The notes: generated by a model from the sequence alone, not told the origin. A DNA stretch of 5,952 nt from JBBDXS01 sp964418365 (GCA_964418365.1 CAYQLM010000132.1:1-5952), one strand, 5' to 3'; shown: positions 1 to 5,410, numbered from the stretch's first letter. Numbers and translations are program-made.

Positions 1-1
1 G

Positions 2-196
2 ACAGGCGCGGGGACGGCGCTGCTCGCCGACATGTTCACGCGGCTCGATGCGGCGAGCCTGCCATGCTGCACGGAGACGTCGAACGAAATGAACGTCGCG
101 TACTACGAGCGTCACGGCTTCGTCGTCGTGGGCGAAGGGACATTTCCGCTCGACGGCCCGCGGTTCTGGACGATTCGGCGCGATCCGCCGTCGTGA
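2..196 (+). CDS. GNAT-family N-acetyltransferase, C-terminal part (5' end outside window)
   Basis: Reading from base 2 gives 64 residues ending at a TGA at 194-196. The start of the gene lies before the window. The visible part opens with TGAGTALLADMF, which fits the glycine-rich acetyl-CoA pyrophosphate-binding loop and following helix of GNAT enzymes. Next come a strand reading PCCTETSNEMNVAYYERHGF, the usual GNAT motif B (an Asn, then YxxxGF), and a last strand ending GPRFWTIRR. These enzymes move an acetyl group from acetyl-CoA to an amine; the substrate cannot be told from the fragment. The family call rests on the order of these motifs. A hairpin 85 bases after the stop may end its transcript. 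Confidence 0.8.
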   Translation, partial: TGAGTALLADMFTRLDAASLPCCTETSNEMNVAYYERHGFVVVGEGTFPLDGPRFWTIRRDPPS

Positions 197-280
197 TCCG
201 CACCGCCGCCAGTGCACCGGGCGGAGGACGAGCCGGTTCGAGTCGCTAAGGATCGTTGCGTCCTCGACGCGTAGGTCGAG

Positions 281-308
281 GGCTGCGGCGCACGACTTCG
301 CCGCAGCC
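281..308. terminator. Perfect 10-bp GC hairpin, possible terminator
   Basis: GGCTGCGGCG at 281-290 is the exact reverse complement of CGCCGCAGCC at 299-308, leaving an 8-base loop. It lies 85 bases after the stop of the upstream acetyltransferase and could end that transcript. There is no run of T after the stem on either strand, so it is not a textbook intrinsic terminator. It could equally be a dispersed palindrome or an RNA-stabilising stem. Confidence 0.4.
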
Positions 309-482
309 ATCGCACGCCGAGCCTCTGATGCCTGCATCTTCGCGTGCCCTCACCAGGTACGGACTTACCGCTTATTTCTTGATCTCGTAGCGCAGTAGTG
401 TCGCGCAGCTTCTCCCGCTCCCGCCGACAGTGTAAGGTTAGTTACTTGTGTTCAATGCAATTATTCGTTCCGGCTTCGCGCC

Positions 483-486
483 GAGG
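483..486 (+). promoter_or_regulatory. Shine-Dalgarno GAGG deciding the start at 493
   Basis: GAGG lies 6 bases before the ATG at 493. The alternative GTG at 448 is preceded by AAGG at 434-437 at the longer distance of 10 bases. This supports the shorter protein, though both starts remain possible. Confidence 0.5.
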
Positions 487-492
487 CCCGCA

Positions 493-1404
493 ATGACGTT
501 TCGTCGCCTGCAGATCCCTGAGTCCTTGCACACTCACGTGCACGTCGCCGGAGCGGAGGCGTGGCTACGCGACCTTCCGGCTCTCGTCGCGGATTTCGAG
601 CGCGCGTGGTCGATCACGGTCGGTCGCACGCTCGAAGGTGGCCACGAAGCATTCGTGGCCGAGGCAACGATGGGCGACGGGACACCCGCCGTACTGAAGA
701 TTCTCGTCCCGCGAGCTGATGAGGTTAGGCACGAGATCACCGCGCTGCGGCTGGCGGACGGTGAAGGATGCGCGCAGCTCTATCACGCAGCCGAGGGCGC
801 CGGCGCGATGCTGATCGAACGGCTCGGGCGGATGCTGTCGGAACTCGACATGGCACTGGAGCAGCGGTTGGTGATCATGTGCGATGCCGCCGCGCGGGTC
901 TGGCGACCGGCGCCGAACAGCGACTTACAGACCGGCGCGGCGAAGGGGCGCTGGCTCGTCGACTTCATAGCGCGGACATGGGAGGAGGCGGGGCGTCCGT
1001 GCTCTGAGGGCGCCGTGGCGTACGCGATCGGCTGCGCCGAACGCCGCATCGCCGCACATGACGACGAACGCGCGGTGCTCGTCCATGGGGACGTGCATCA
1101 ATGGAACACGCTCGAAGCGAGCGACGGCTACAAGCTCATCGACCCGGACGGCCTACTTGCTGAGCCGGAGTACGACCTGGGCGTACTGCTGCGTGGCGAC
1201 CCGGTCGAGTTGATGCAAGGCGATCCCACGGAGCGCGCGCGATGGCTGGCAGGTCGCACAGGCCTCGACGCAACGGCGGCCTGGGAGTGGGGCGCGGTGG
1301 AGCGCGTGTCATCTGGCCTCGTGTGCCACGTCATGGAGATGCAGCTAGAGGCGCGGCAATTCCTGGAGGCTGCAGAGTACGTGACTACAGTGGGCGCACC
1401 GTAG
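493..1404 (+). CDS. Aminoglycoside/hydroxyurea phosphotransferase, streptomycin 6-kinase-like (APH(6) family)
   Basis: The 303-residue product has the aminoglycoside phosphotransferase fold. Counting from the ATG at 493, the N-lobe carries the nucleotide-binding Lys at about 69 (AVLKILVP), followed by HEITALRL and the hinge-side MLIERLG at about 106-112. The catalytic loop HGDVHQWN is at about 198-205, with Asp200 as catalytic base and Asn205 as metal ligand. IDPDGLLAEPEYDLG follows at about 216-230, where Asp217 takes the place of the DFG Asp. The IDPxGLxxEPxYDL signature is typical of APH(6)/hydroxyurea kinases, which phosphorylate streptomycin in the cytoplasm. Real substrates of chromosomal members are often unknown, so resistance is inference. 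An in-frame GTG at 448 would add 15 residues, with AAGG 10 bases upstream. I prefer ATG 493 because GAGG at 483-486 is well spaced and family alignments usually begin near IPESL. All key residues are intact. Confidence 0.88.
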   Translation: MTFRRLQIPESLHTHVHVAGAEAWLRDLPALVADFERAWSITVGRTLEGGHEAFVAEATMGDGTPAVLKILVPRADEVRHEITALRLADGEGCAQLYHAAEGAGAMLIERLGRMLSELDMALEQRLVIMCDAAARVWRPAPNSDLQTGAAKGRWLVDFIARTWEEAGRPCSEGAVAYAIGCAERRIAAHDDERAVLVHGDVHQWNTLEASDGYKLIDPDGLLAEPEYDLGVLLRGDPVELMQGDPTERARWLAGRTGLDATAAWEWGAVERVSSGLVCHVMEMQLEARQFLEAAEYVTTVGAP

Positions 1405-1568
1405 GCAGGCTGCGCATCGTCGCGAACCAACGGGCCGCGCGCGGGGAGATGGCGAACATGCCGGATGTTCCCGTGGTCGCGACGAGCCGTCCGAAGTCCG
1501 CTTGCCCGGTACCGGCGGTTGCCAGCGAACGGCGTCAGAGGGCGCACGCGCAGGCGCATGCACGGCAG

Positions 1569-1627
1569 TGGCACCCCCGGCAGGATTCGAACCTGCGACC
1601 ATCGCCGGACACCACCGAATCTGAGTC
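1569..1627 (-). pseudogene. tRNA 3' half (T-arm, acceptor strand and CCA), 5' half missing
   Basis: Read on the minus strand, this is the 3' half of a tRNA. CCA is at 1571-1569, discriminator G at 1572 and acceptor strand CGGGGGT at 1579-1573. The T-arm is a perfect 5-bp stem GCAGG/CCTGC (1596-1592 and 1584-1580) around the loop TTCGAAT. Further 5' come a 17-base variable region and a possible anticodon loop CTCAGAT (1625-1619). Taken literally that gives CAG, a leucine anticodon, and the long variable region fits a class II tRNA. However, G73 and A37 are wrong for tRNA-Leu(CAG), so the identity is open. No ACCCCCG acceptor partner or D-arm lies upstream. The first 13 bases from the CCA end are identical to the second tRNA half at 2397. 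Confidence 0.7.
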
Positions 1628-1686
1628 AAGACCGAGAGCGTGCAGAACTCAACTGAGTCCTGTGGTCTCGATGCCTAGCAGGCTCG

Positions 1687-1700
1687 ACCACCGGATTAGA
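1687..1700 (-). repeat. Degenerate tRNA anticodon-arm-like fragment
   Basis: The 10 bases CCGGATTAGA at 1691-1700 recur exactly at 2430-2439, where they form the anticodon loop and 3' stem of the tRNA-Arg half. On the minus strand the sequence goes on to TGGTCGAGCCTGC, which loosely resembles a T-arm. This may be a third, decayed tRNA piece. A 10-base match alone could be chance. Confidence 0.25.
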
Positions 1701-1800
1701 TCATGGTTCGGCGGACAACCGCAAGTACCAAACTGCTCGCGCACAGCGAACTTCGGATAGCCGCACCGCGTAGTTGAACATACAGGGTTGGGGCGCTTTC

Positions 1801-2346
1801 CTACACACGCCACTCGCTTCGTTCCAGCCGGTAGCGAAGGTATTCTTCCTCGATGTCAACGTGTTCATCGCGATGCATCCATCGTTCGACGAGTTTCATA
1901 CCAGCTTGCTCCAACACGCCAGCCGAGGCGCGATTAGCGGCCGCGCATGAAGCGTACGCCGACTCTTTGAGCTGCACTTCGAAAATAAACCTGAGCATCA
2001 CATTGACCGCCTCTGACATGTAGCCGCGACGCCACATCTGGGGAAGCAGTGCATAGCCGAAGCTCACCTCGCCTTTGGCGCGATCTTCGGCCTCGCCCCA
2101 GTTGAGCCATCCGATCGCGCGTTCGGCTCCTCGTAGAACGACCGCCGTGCTGTAAGAGACACGCGGCTGTTCAGCACTGGTGCGAATGGCATCGGCCACC
2201 CAGCGCCGACATTCTTCGTCGGTGTTCAAGCGAAGCCAAGGTTGGTAGCGCGTGACGCGCGGATCGGCTGACAACACCTTGATCAGATGCCAGTCCTCTT
2301 CAACCCAGTCGCGTAGACGCAGTCGTGCTGTTTTGAGTTGGAACAC
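1801..2346 (-). CDS. GNAT N-acetyltransferase, RimJ/RimL-like (Acetyltransf_3)
   Basis: The 181-residue protein has the usual length for the RimJ/RimL-type branch of GNAT. It opens with the typical TARLRLRDWVEEDW (residues 6-19), where a Leu-Arg-Leu-Arg strand leads into the first helix. The core strand GEVSFGYALLPQMWRRGY (92-109) runs into the acetyl-CoA loop RRGYMSEAV (106-114). Motif B is NRASAGVLEQAGM (138-150). The family acetylates ribosomal protein N-termini, antibiotics or small amines; the substrate here is unknown. The start is a GTG at 2346-2344: the frame meets a TAA at 2358-2356 and there is no ATG between. Only a weak GGA precedes it. The gene lies between two tRNA 3' halves pointing the same way. 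It is less GC-rich: bases 1861-1920 hold 32 G+C of 60, against 45 of 60 at 3421-3480. Transfer is a reasonable inference. Confidence 0.88.
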   Translation of the reverse strand: MFQLKTARLRLRDWVEEDWHLIKVLSADPRVTRYQPWLRLNTDEECRRWVADAIRTSAEQPRVSYSTAVVLRGAERAIGWLNWGEAEDRAKGEVSFGYALLPQMWRRGYMSEAVNVMLRFIFEVQLKESAYASCAAANRASAGVLEQAGMKLVERWMHRDEHVDIEEEYLRYRLERSEWRV

Positions 2347-2396
2347 GTTCCAATGTTAGCGGCTGGCCAACTTGCGCTAAGCCATCTGAGGAGGTC

Positions 2397-2444
2397 TGGC
2401 ACCCCCGGCTGGATTCGAACCAGCGGCACCCGGATTAGAAGTCC
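2397..2444 (-). pseudogene. tRNA-Arg(TCT) 3' half, 5' half missing; possible attachment site
   Basis: On the minus strand this is a clean 3' half of a class I tRNA. GGA (2444-2442) remains of the 5' anticodon stem. Then come the loop CTTCTAA with anticodon TCT (2439-2437), 3' stem TCCGG (2434-2430) and variable loop GTGCC. The T-arm is a perfect GCTGG/CCAGC stem with loop TTCGAAT (2424-2408), followed by acceptor strand CGGGGGT (2407-2401), G73 and CCA (2399-2397). Upstream of GGA the expected CC of the stem is replaced by GG, and no D-arm with GG or TAGCTCAG-like sequence follows. ACGCCCG at 2469-2463 could pair 6 of 7 with the acceptor strand, so a decayed full tRNA is an alternative. A break at the anticodon stem with an intact 3' end is the classic form of a tyrosine-integrase attachment site. 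Confidence 0.75.
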
Positions 2445-2531
2445 CCTTGTCAGCAGTCCTTTCGGGCGTCGACATCTAGTTGCCGTGCCGGCAATTAGGG
2501 CGGTGCTGAGAGCGTAGTACAGTAACGGAAT

Positions 2532-2556
2532 GACCGCCGACGGTTGTCGGGCGGTC
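2532..2556. terminator. Hairpin downstream of ssrA, possible terminator
   Basis: GACCGCCGAC (2532-2541) pairs with GTC, a bulged G, and GGCGGTC (2546-2556) around a GGTT loop, giving 10 bp with one bulge. It begins 16 bases beyond the tmRNA 3' end in the direction of ssrA transcription, the right place to end that transcript. The following minus-strand bases (ATTCCGTTACT) are only mildly T-rich, so termination strength is uncertain. Confidence 0.5.
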
Positions 2557-2572
2557 TATCTTGGTTTGTACT

Positions 2573-2926
2573 TGGTGGAGACGGGGGAGAGTTGAACTCC
2601 CCGTCCAGAGAAAGGCCAACCTGAGGTCCTACAGGCATATCCGGCGATTGGTTCTCGTCCGGTGGGCCAGCGCCGGCCCGTCGTCACCGGACAGAGCCGA
2701 TTAGCTTAGGCGGCCGGTATCGGCGTATGGCCGCAGCACCCCGACTAGTCGGCGCCGCTCCGCTGCCCATCGGGGAGAGGCCTGCGGGCGACGTCACTGC
2801 GTTAAGTTACGCAGCGAGAGCGAATTGAGATTCGCCGGTTAAGCTTTTGCCGTCAGTTTTACGAGGACAACGGCACCTCGGCCTGCACCTCAGGGTCGCG
2901 CTTCCCTGTCGAGCCCTTTCGTCCCC
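2573..2926 (-). ncRNA. ssrA: tmRNA (transfer-messenger RNA)
   Basis: This 354-base gene encodes tmRNA, which with SmpB frees stalled ribosomes and tags the unfinished protein for proteolysis. The 5' end GGGGACG (2926-2920) pairs with CGTCTCC near the 3' end (7 bp, one G-U), followed by A and the encoded CCA at 2575-2573. The T-arm has a GGGGAG/CTCCCC stem around TTCAACT. The 5' end continues GAAAGGGCTCGACAGGG, the usual D-arm-poor tmRNA start. Helix P2 is visible: CCTGAGGT at 2894-2887 pairs perfectly with ACCTCAGG at 2627-2620. GC-rich inverted segments between the tag and P2 fit the pseudoknots. Length, ends, helices and tag all agree, so the call is firm. The gene is single-piece, not the permuted two-piece form. 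It diverges from the oxidoreductase gene across a 39-base gap. Confidence 0.96.
2807..2851 (-). other. tmRNA tag reading frame (GKSLTGESQFALAA, stop)
   Basis: Starting at the resume codon GGC (2851-2849), the frame reads Gly-Lys-Ser-Leu-Thr-Gly-Glu-Ser-Gln-Phe-Ala-Leu-Ala-Ala and stops at TAA (2809-2807). The bases just upstream, CGTAAAACTGAC, match the usual A-rich element that positions the resume codon. The end ALAA is the standard degron read by ClpXP and related proteases. The other two frames stop early or lack this ending, so the frame is secure. Confidence 0.93.
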
Positions 2927-2937
2927 AGTGCACAATC

Positions 2938-2943
2938 AGTATA
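2938..2943 (-). promoter_or_regulatory. Putative -10 box of ssrA
   Basis: On the minus strand TATACT occupies 2943-2938. It ends 11 bases before the mature tmRNA 5' end at 2926, suiting a short 5' leader trimmed by RNase P. I find no good -35 box at the normal distance: TTGTTA at 2960-2955 is only 11 bases away. Confidence 0.4.
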
Positions 2944-2956
2944 GCAATTTGCTATA
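2940..2956. repeat. Perfect 17-bp palindrome between divergent ssrA and oxidoreductase genes
   Basis: TATAGCAA at 2940-2947 and TTGCTATA at 2949-2956 are exact reverse complements around a single T. The symmetry overlaps both candidate -10 boxes, one on each edge. It could be an operator for a dimeric regulator, or it may be symmetric only because two -10 regions face each other across an AT-rich core. Confidence 0.6.
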
Positions 2957-2965
2957 ACAACCGCG

Positions 2966-3937
2966 ATGCGCGCCATGACGCTGGTCCGCCTCGACGGGCC
3001 CGACGGCCTGGAGCTCGCTGACGTTGCGGAGCCGCCGGCGGACGGGCGGATCATCGTCGAAGTGCACGCGGCCGGCGTCGGCTTCCCAGATCTGCTGATG
3101 ACCCGCGGCCGCTACCAGTTCCGGCCCGAGCCGCCCTTCGTGCCCGGCATCGAGATGGCCGGCACGGTGGGTAGCGCGCCGGAAGGCTCGCCGTTCGCGC
3201 CCGGCGACCGCGTCTGCGCCTGGGCGCCGCTGGGCGCCTGGGCGGAGTATGCCGTCGCCGCGCCCGTCGCGACGTTCCACATCCCTGACGGCATGTCGTA
3301 CGCGCAGGCGACGTCGCTCGTGAACTACCAGTCCGCCTACTTCGGCCTCGTCGAACGCGGCCAGGCGCGCGCCGGCGAGACGGTGCTCATCCATGGCGCC
3401 GCCGGCGGGGTAGGGAGCGCCGCCGTCGACATCGCAGCTGCGCTCGGCCTCAAGTCGATCGCCGTCGCGCGGGGCGCCGACAAGCTTGCCGCCGCCCACG
3501 ACCTCGGCGCGCACCACATGCTCGATGCCGACAGCGATTGGCTGCCGGAGGTGCGCCGCATCACCGGCGAGCGCGGCGTCGATCTCGTGTTCGATCCCGT
3601 CGGCGGCGAGCGCTTCATCGATAGCGTACGCGCGCTTGCCGTCGGCGGTCGGCTGCTCGTGATCGGCTTCGCCGGCGGCTCGATCCCCGAGGTGAAGGTA
3701 AACCGCCTTCTGCTGAAGAACACCGCCGTCGTCGGCGTCGCCTGGGGCGAGTACATCCGTCACGATCACGAGATGCCCCAGCGCGTGGGCCGCGCGCTGG
3801 CTGACCTCTGGGGCGCCGGCAAGCTCCACCCGGTCGTTGGAGCCGCCTTCCCGCTCGAGCGCGCCGCGGACGCCTTGCGCGAGATCGAGTCGCGCCGCGC
3901 GATCGGCAAGGTCGTCCTCACCATCCGCGACGACTGA
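2966..3937 (+). CDS. NAD(P)H:quinone oxidoreductase-like, zinc-free MDR protein
   Basis: The 323-residue protein is a complete medium-chain dehydrogenase/reductase of the quinone oxidoreductase branch. Residues 1-120 form the GroES-like domain, with VEVHAAGVGFPDLLMTRGRY (31-50) and PFVPGIEMAGTV (57-68). YQSAYFGLV (121-129) leads into the Rossmann domain, with nucleotide loop GAAGGVG (144-150), VFDPVGGERF (208-217) and a closing GKVVLTI. The four-Cys zinc site and catalytic Cys/His of alcohol dehydrogenases are absent, as expected. Such cytoplasmic enzymes reduce quinones or enones with NAD(P)H; the real substrate is unknown. The ATG at 2966 has no Shine-Dalgarno sequence but sits where transcription is predicted to begin; an ATG at 2975 is possible. 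Only 12 bases separate its stop from the next gene, so the two are probably cotranscribed. Its sequence is very GC-rich (45 of 60 at 3421-3480). Confidence 0.92.
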   Translation: MRAMTLVRLDGPDGLELADVAEPPADGRIIVEVHAAGVGFPDLLMTRGRYQFRPEPPFVPGIEMAGTVGSAPEGSPFAPGDRVCAWAPLGAWAEYAVAAPVATFHIPDGMSYAQATSLVNYQSAYFGLVERGQARAGETVLIHGAAGGVGSAAVDIAAALGLKSIAVARGADKLAAAHDLGAHHMLDADSDWLPEVRRITGERGVDLVFDPVGGERFIDSVRALAVGGRLLVIGFAGGSIPEVKVNRLLLKNTAVVGVAWGEYIRHDHEMPQRVGRALADLWGAGKLHPVVGAAFPLERAADALREIESRRAIGKVVLTIRDD

Positions 3938-3942
3938 GGAGG
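3937..3942 (+). promoter_or_regulatory. Strong Shine-Dalgarno AGGAGG for the GTG at 3950
   Basis: AGGAGG begins on the last base of the oxidoreductase stop codon and lies 7 bases before the GTG at 3950. It decides this non-ATG start and supports translation of both genes from one mRNA. Confidence 0.75.
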
Positions 3943-3949
3943 CCGGCTG

Positions 3950-5410
3950 GTGGCAGTCGCTGAAGTTGCCGTCCGTCGAGCGCGCGTCGCGGCGCGATTG
4001 ATCACCCTCAGCCGCTCGCTACTCGTCTACGCCGCCGCGCTGGCCTGCATCCCGCTCTCGTTCCTGGTCTACTGGCCGCGAGTTAACGACTTCTTCGTCT
4101 TCGACGACTTCTTCGATCTCGCAACCGTTCGGAACCACTCGTTCCCGAGCGGTATGGGCCGCGCATTTACCTTCGTCACATACAAGCGATTCGATCCCGC
4201 GATCCCCTTCTGGCGGCCGCTCATCGACATATACTTTTACGCGGCCAAGCCGGTGGGGCTGCACAGCCAGCCTTTCCATATCGTGAATTTCGCCCTGCAC
4301 GGCCTCGTGGGTGGGCTTGCGATTCTGTTCTTGTTCCGTCTGACGCGTTCTGTGCTGCCTGCGATGGCGACGGGCCTGCTCTTCGTCGTCGCCCCGACAT
4401 ACGACTTTGCGGTGAGTTGGATCGGTCAGGTCTCCGAGCTGCTGGGCTATGTGTTGATACTGCTCGCGCTCATTTCTTATCTCGAGTACCTGACCACTGA
4501 GGACGAGCGCCGGAGCTTTGCCATCGTGACGTTTGGCTGCACGTTCTTTGCTCTGTTGACGAAGGAGTCGACCGTCATCATCGCCGCGCTGTTGCCGGCC
4601 CTGGTCTTCGCAGTCCCTCAAGGCGATCTGCGTCGCACCCGGTCGCAGATCGCTCGGTCGCTGGCGGCGCCGGCGGTGATGATCGGAGTCTTTGCGATCG
4701 CGATGGAGCTTGCCAACAGACTGCTGGGACTGGAGGGCGACCAGTCGATCGGCTTGCACATGGCTCAGAACTCGTGGCGCTACCTCGAGTGGATTGTCGT
4801 ACCCTATCGCCCGGGCGACTTCCTGGCTGCGAGAGAAGTGCTAGCAGCGCTGTTCGTCTTTGCAGGCATCACGAGCATCGTCTCGCGACAGCGCCCGCTA
4901 ACGTTTCTTTTCGTCTGGACGTTTGTCGCTATTGTCCCGTTCGCCAGCTTCGATAAGCCGATCGAGTTTCGATATGCCTATCTAGCAACGCTGCCATTCA
5001 TCGCATTCGTCCTTTGCGCAGTCGATGTGCTCTTAATGCGTTTGCCGAAGAGCGCAGCCGCCCCCGCGTACATGCTGCTTGGGATTGGCCTCGTGCTGGC
5101 TTTGATCGTGGCCCCCATGCGAACACGAGACCAACAGGCAGGGATCGCCTGGCAGTCCCTTCAGTACGAGCGCATGGTGAACGGCGTGCGCAATCTTTGC
5201 GGGCCGGCGCCGAGCGGCGGCCGTGTCTACGTCGTGGGGTCGGGGATCATCGATGATTATGGCGTGAACGTTCCTGTAGCCCTGAACCTCTATTACGATC
5301 GTGTCGATGCCGTGGCTGTCTCGGAGCTGCCGCCGCTCTCCGCGTTCTTCGAGGAGAAGTGCGTCATCCAGTACGACTGGCAAGCGCAGCGCTACTTCCG
5401 GACGGAGTAG
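3950..5410 (+). CDS. Multi-span membrane protein, GT-C glycosyltransferase-like
   Basis: The 486-residue integral membrane protein has about 11 predicted spans, for example near residues 23-42, 107-130, 135-153, 161-180, 188-203, 207-222, 238-255, 295-312, 317-333, 343-363 and 372-390. A soluble tail of about 95 residues follows. Its layout is that of GT-C enzymes of the PMT/ArnT/TMTC kind, which use polyprenyl-phosphate sugars on the outer face of the membrane. The first loop carries an acidic pair, FDDFFDL (51-57). It is followed by WRPL (88-91), HIVNFALH (110-117), LLTKES (202-207) and FRYAYL (340-345), the usual order of conserved patches in this group. Acceptor and sugar are unknown, and no polysaccharide genes lie beside it. 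The GTG start follows a strong AGGAGG. It is less GC-rich (35 of 60 at 4141-4200) than the oxidoreductase gene it follows at 12 bases, so the pair may be recent. Confidence 0.75.
   Translation: MAVAEVAVRRARVAARLITLSRSLLVYAAALACIPLSFLVYWPRVNDFFVFDDFFDLATVRNHSFPSGMGRAFTFVTYKRFDPAIPFWRPLIDIYFYAAKPVGLHSQPFHIVNFALHGLVGGLAILFLFRLTRSVLPAMATGLLFVVAPTYDFAVSWIGQVSELLGYVLILLALISYLEYLTTEDERRSFAIVTFGCTFFALLTKESTVIIAALLPALVFAVPQGDLRRTRSQIARSLAAPAVMIGVFAIAMELANRLLGLEGDQSIGLHMAQNSWRYLEWIVVPYRPGDFLAAREVLAALFVFAGITSIVSRQRPLTFLFVWTFVAIVPFASFDKPIEFRYAYLATLPFIAFVLCAVDVLLMRLPKSAAAPAYMLLGIGLVLALIVAPMRTRDQQAGIAWQSLQYERMVNGVRNLCGPAPSGGRVYVVGSGIIDDYGVNVPVALNLYYDRVDAVAVSELPPLSAFFEEKCVIQYDWQAQRYFRTE

Larger units (their letters stand above)
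197..492. other. Intergenic spacer with one strong hairpin
   Basis: This stretch of nearly 300 bases lies between the GNAT fragment and the phosphotransferase. I found no convincing reading frame: the short frames crossing it lack a family resemblance or a ribosome binding site. It holds the perfect hairpin at 281-308 and an AT-richer patch (about 361-385 and 431-475) where a promoter for the next gene would be expected. I cannot pick a -35/-10 pair there with confidence. Confidence 0.5.
1405..1800. other. Intergenic patchwork between convergent genes
   Basis: Almost 400 bases separate the ends of the phosphotransferase (plus) and the second acetyltransferase (minus). The stretch holds a 6-bp stem (GAACAT 1454-1459 with ATGTTC 1465-1470), the tRNA 3' half at 1569-1627 and a degenerate anticodon-arm-like match at 1687-1700. 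Apart from a short ACTCA/TGAGT inverted pair near 1647-1658, I see nothing else. The open frames crossing it are products of the antisense tRNA sequence or shadows. No T-rich terminator is visible for either gene. Confidence 0.5.
2929..2958 (+). promoter_or_regulatory. Putative promoter of the quinone oxidoreductase gene (leaderless)
   Basis: TATAAC at 2953-2958 is a good -10 box, with TGCACA at 2929-2934 as a 4-of-6 -35 box 18 bases upstream. Transcription would begin about 7 bases after the -10, that is at or next to the ATG at 2966. No Shine-Dalgarno sequence precedes that ATG, which agrees with a leaderless mRNA. Predicted from sequence only. Confidence 0.45.

Noticed and set aside
229..250. 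T-loop-like GGTTCGAGTC in the first spacer
   Set aside because: The flanking bases do not form a 5-bp stem and there is no acceptor or CCA end.
1242..1760. Plus-strand open frame of 172 codons containing PRQDSNLRPSPDTT
   Set aside because: This peptide is the well-known product of translating the antisense of a tRNA 3' end (here 1569-1627). The frame also overlaps the kinase gene in another frame.
1560..2420. Integron cassette with attC sites around the acetyltransferase gene
   Set aside because: No GTTRRRY/RYYYAAC core pairs are found at the gene boundaries, and the flanking symmetric elements are tRNA T-arms.
2397..2469. A complete but odd tRNA-Arg using ACGCCCG at 2469-2463 as 5' acceptor strand
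   Set aside because: Six of seven acceptor pairs form, but no D-stem or G18-G19 can be drawn and the anticodon stem loses its outer two pairs. At best it is a decayed tRNA; I kept it as an alternative to the attachment-site reading.
2397..2572. Group I intron splitting a tRNA at the anticodon loop
   Set aside because: There is no tRNA 5' half between the fragment and ssrA, and no room for an intron core.
2936..3829. Minus-strand open frame of 297 codons
   Set aside because: It is the antisense shadow of the quinone oxidoreductase gene, kept open by high GC at third positions. It resembles no family and also runs over the promoter region.
4019..4759. Minus-strand open frame of 246 codons
   Set aside because: It is antisense to the membrane protein gene, rich in Arg, Gln and Asp from reversed codons, with no domain resemblance.
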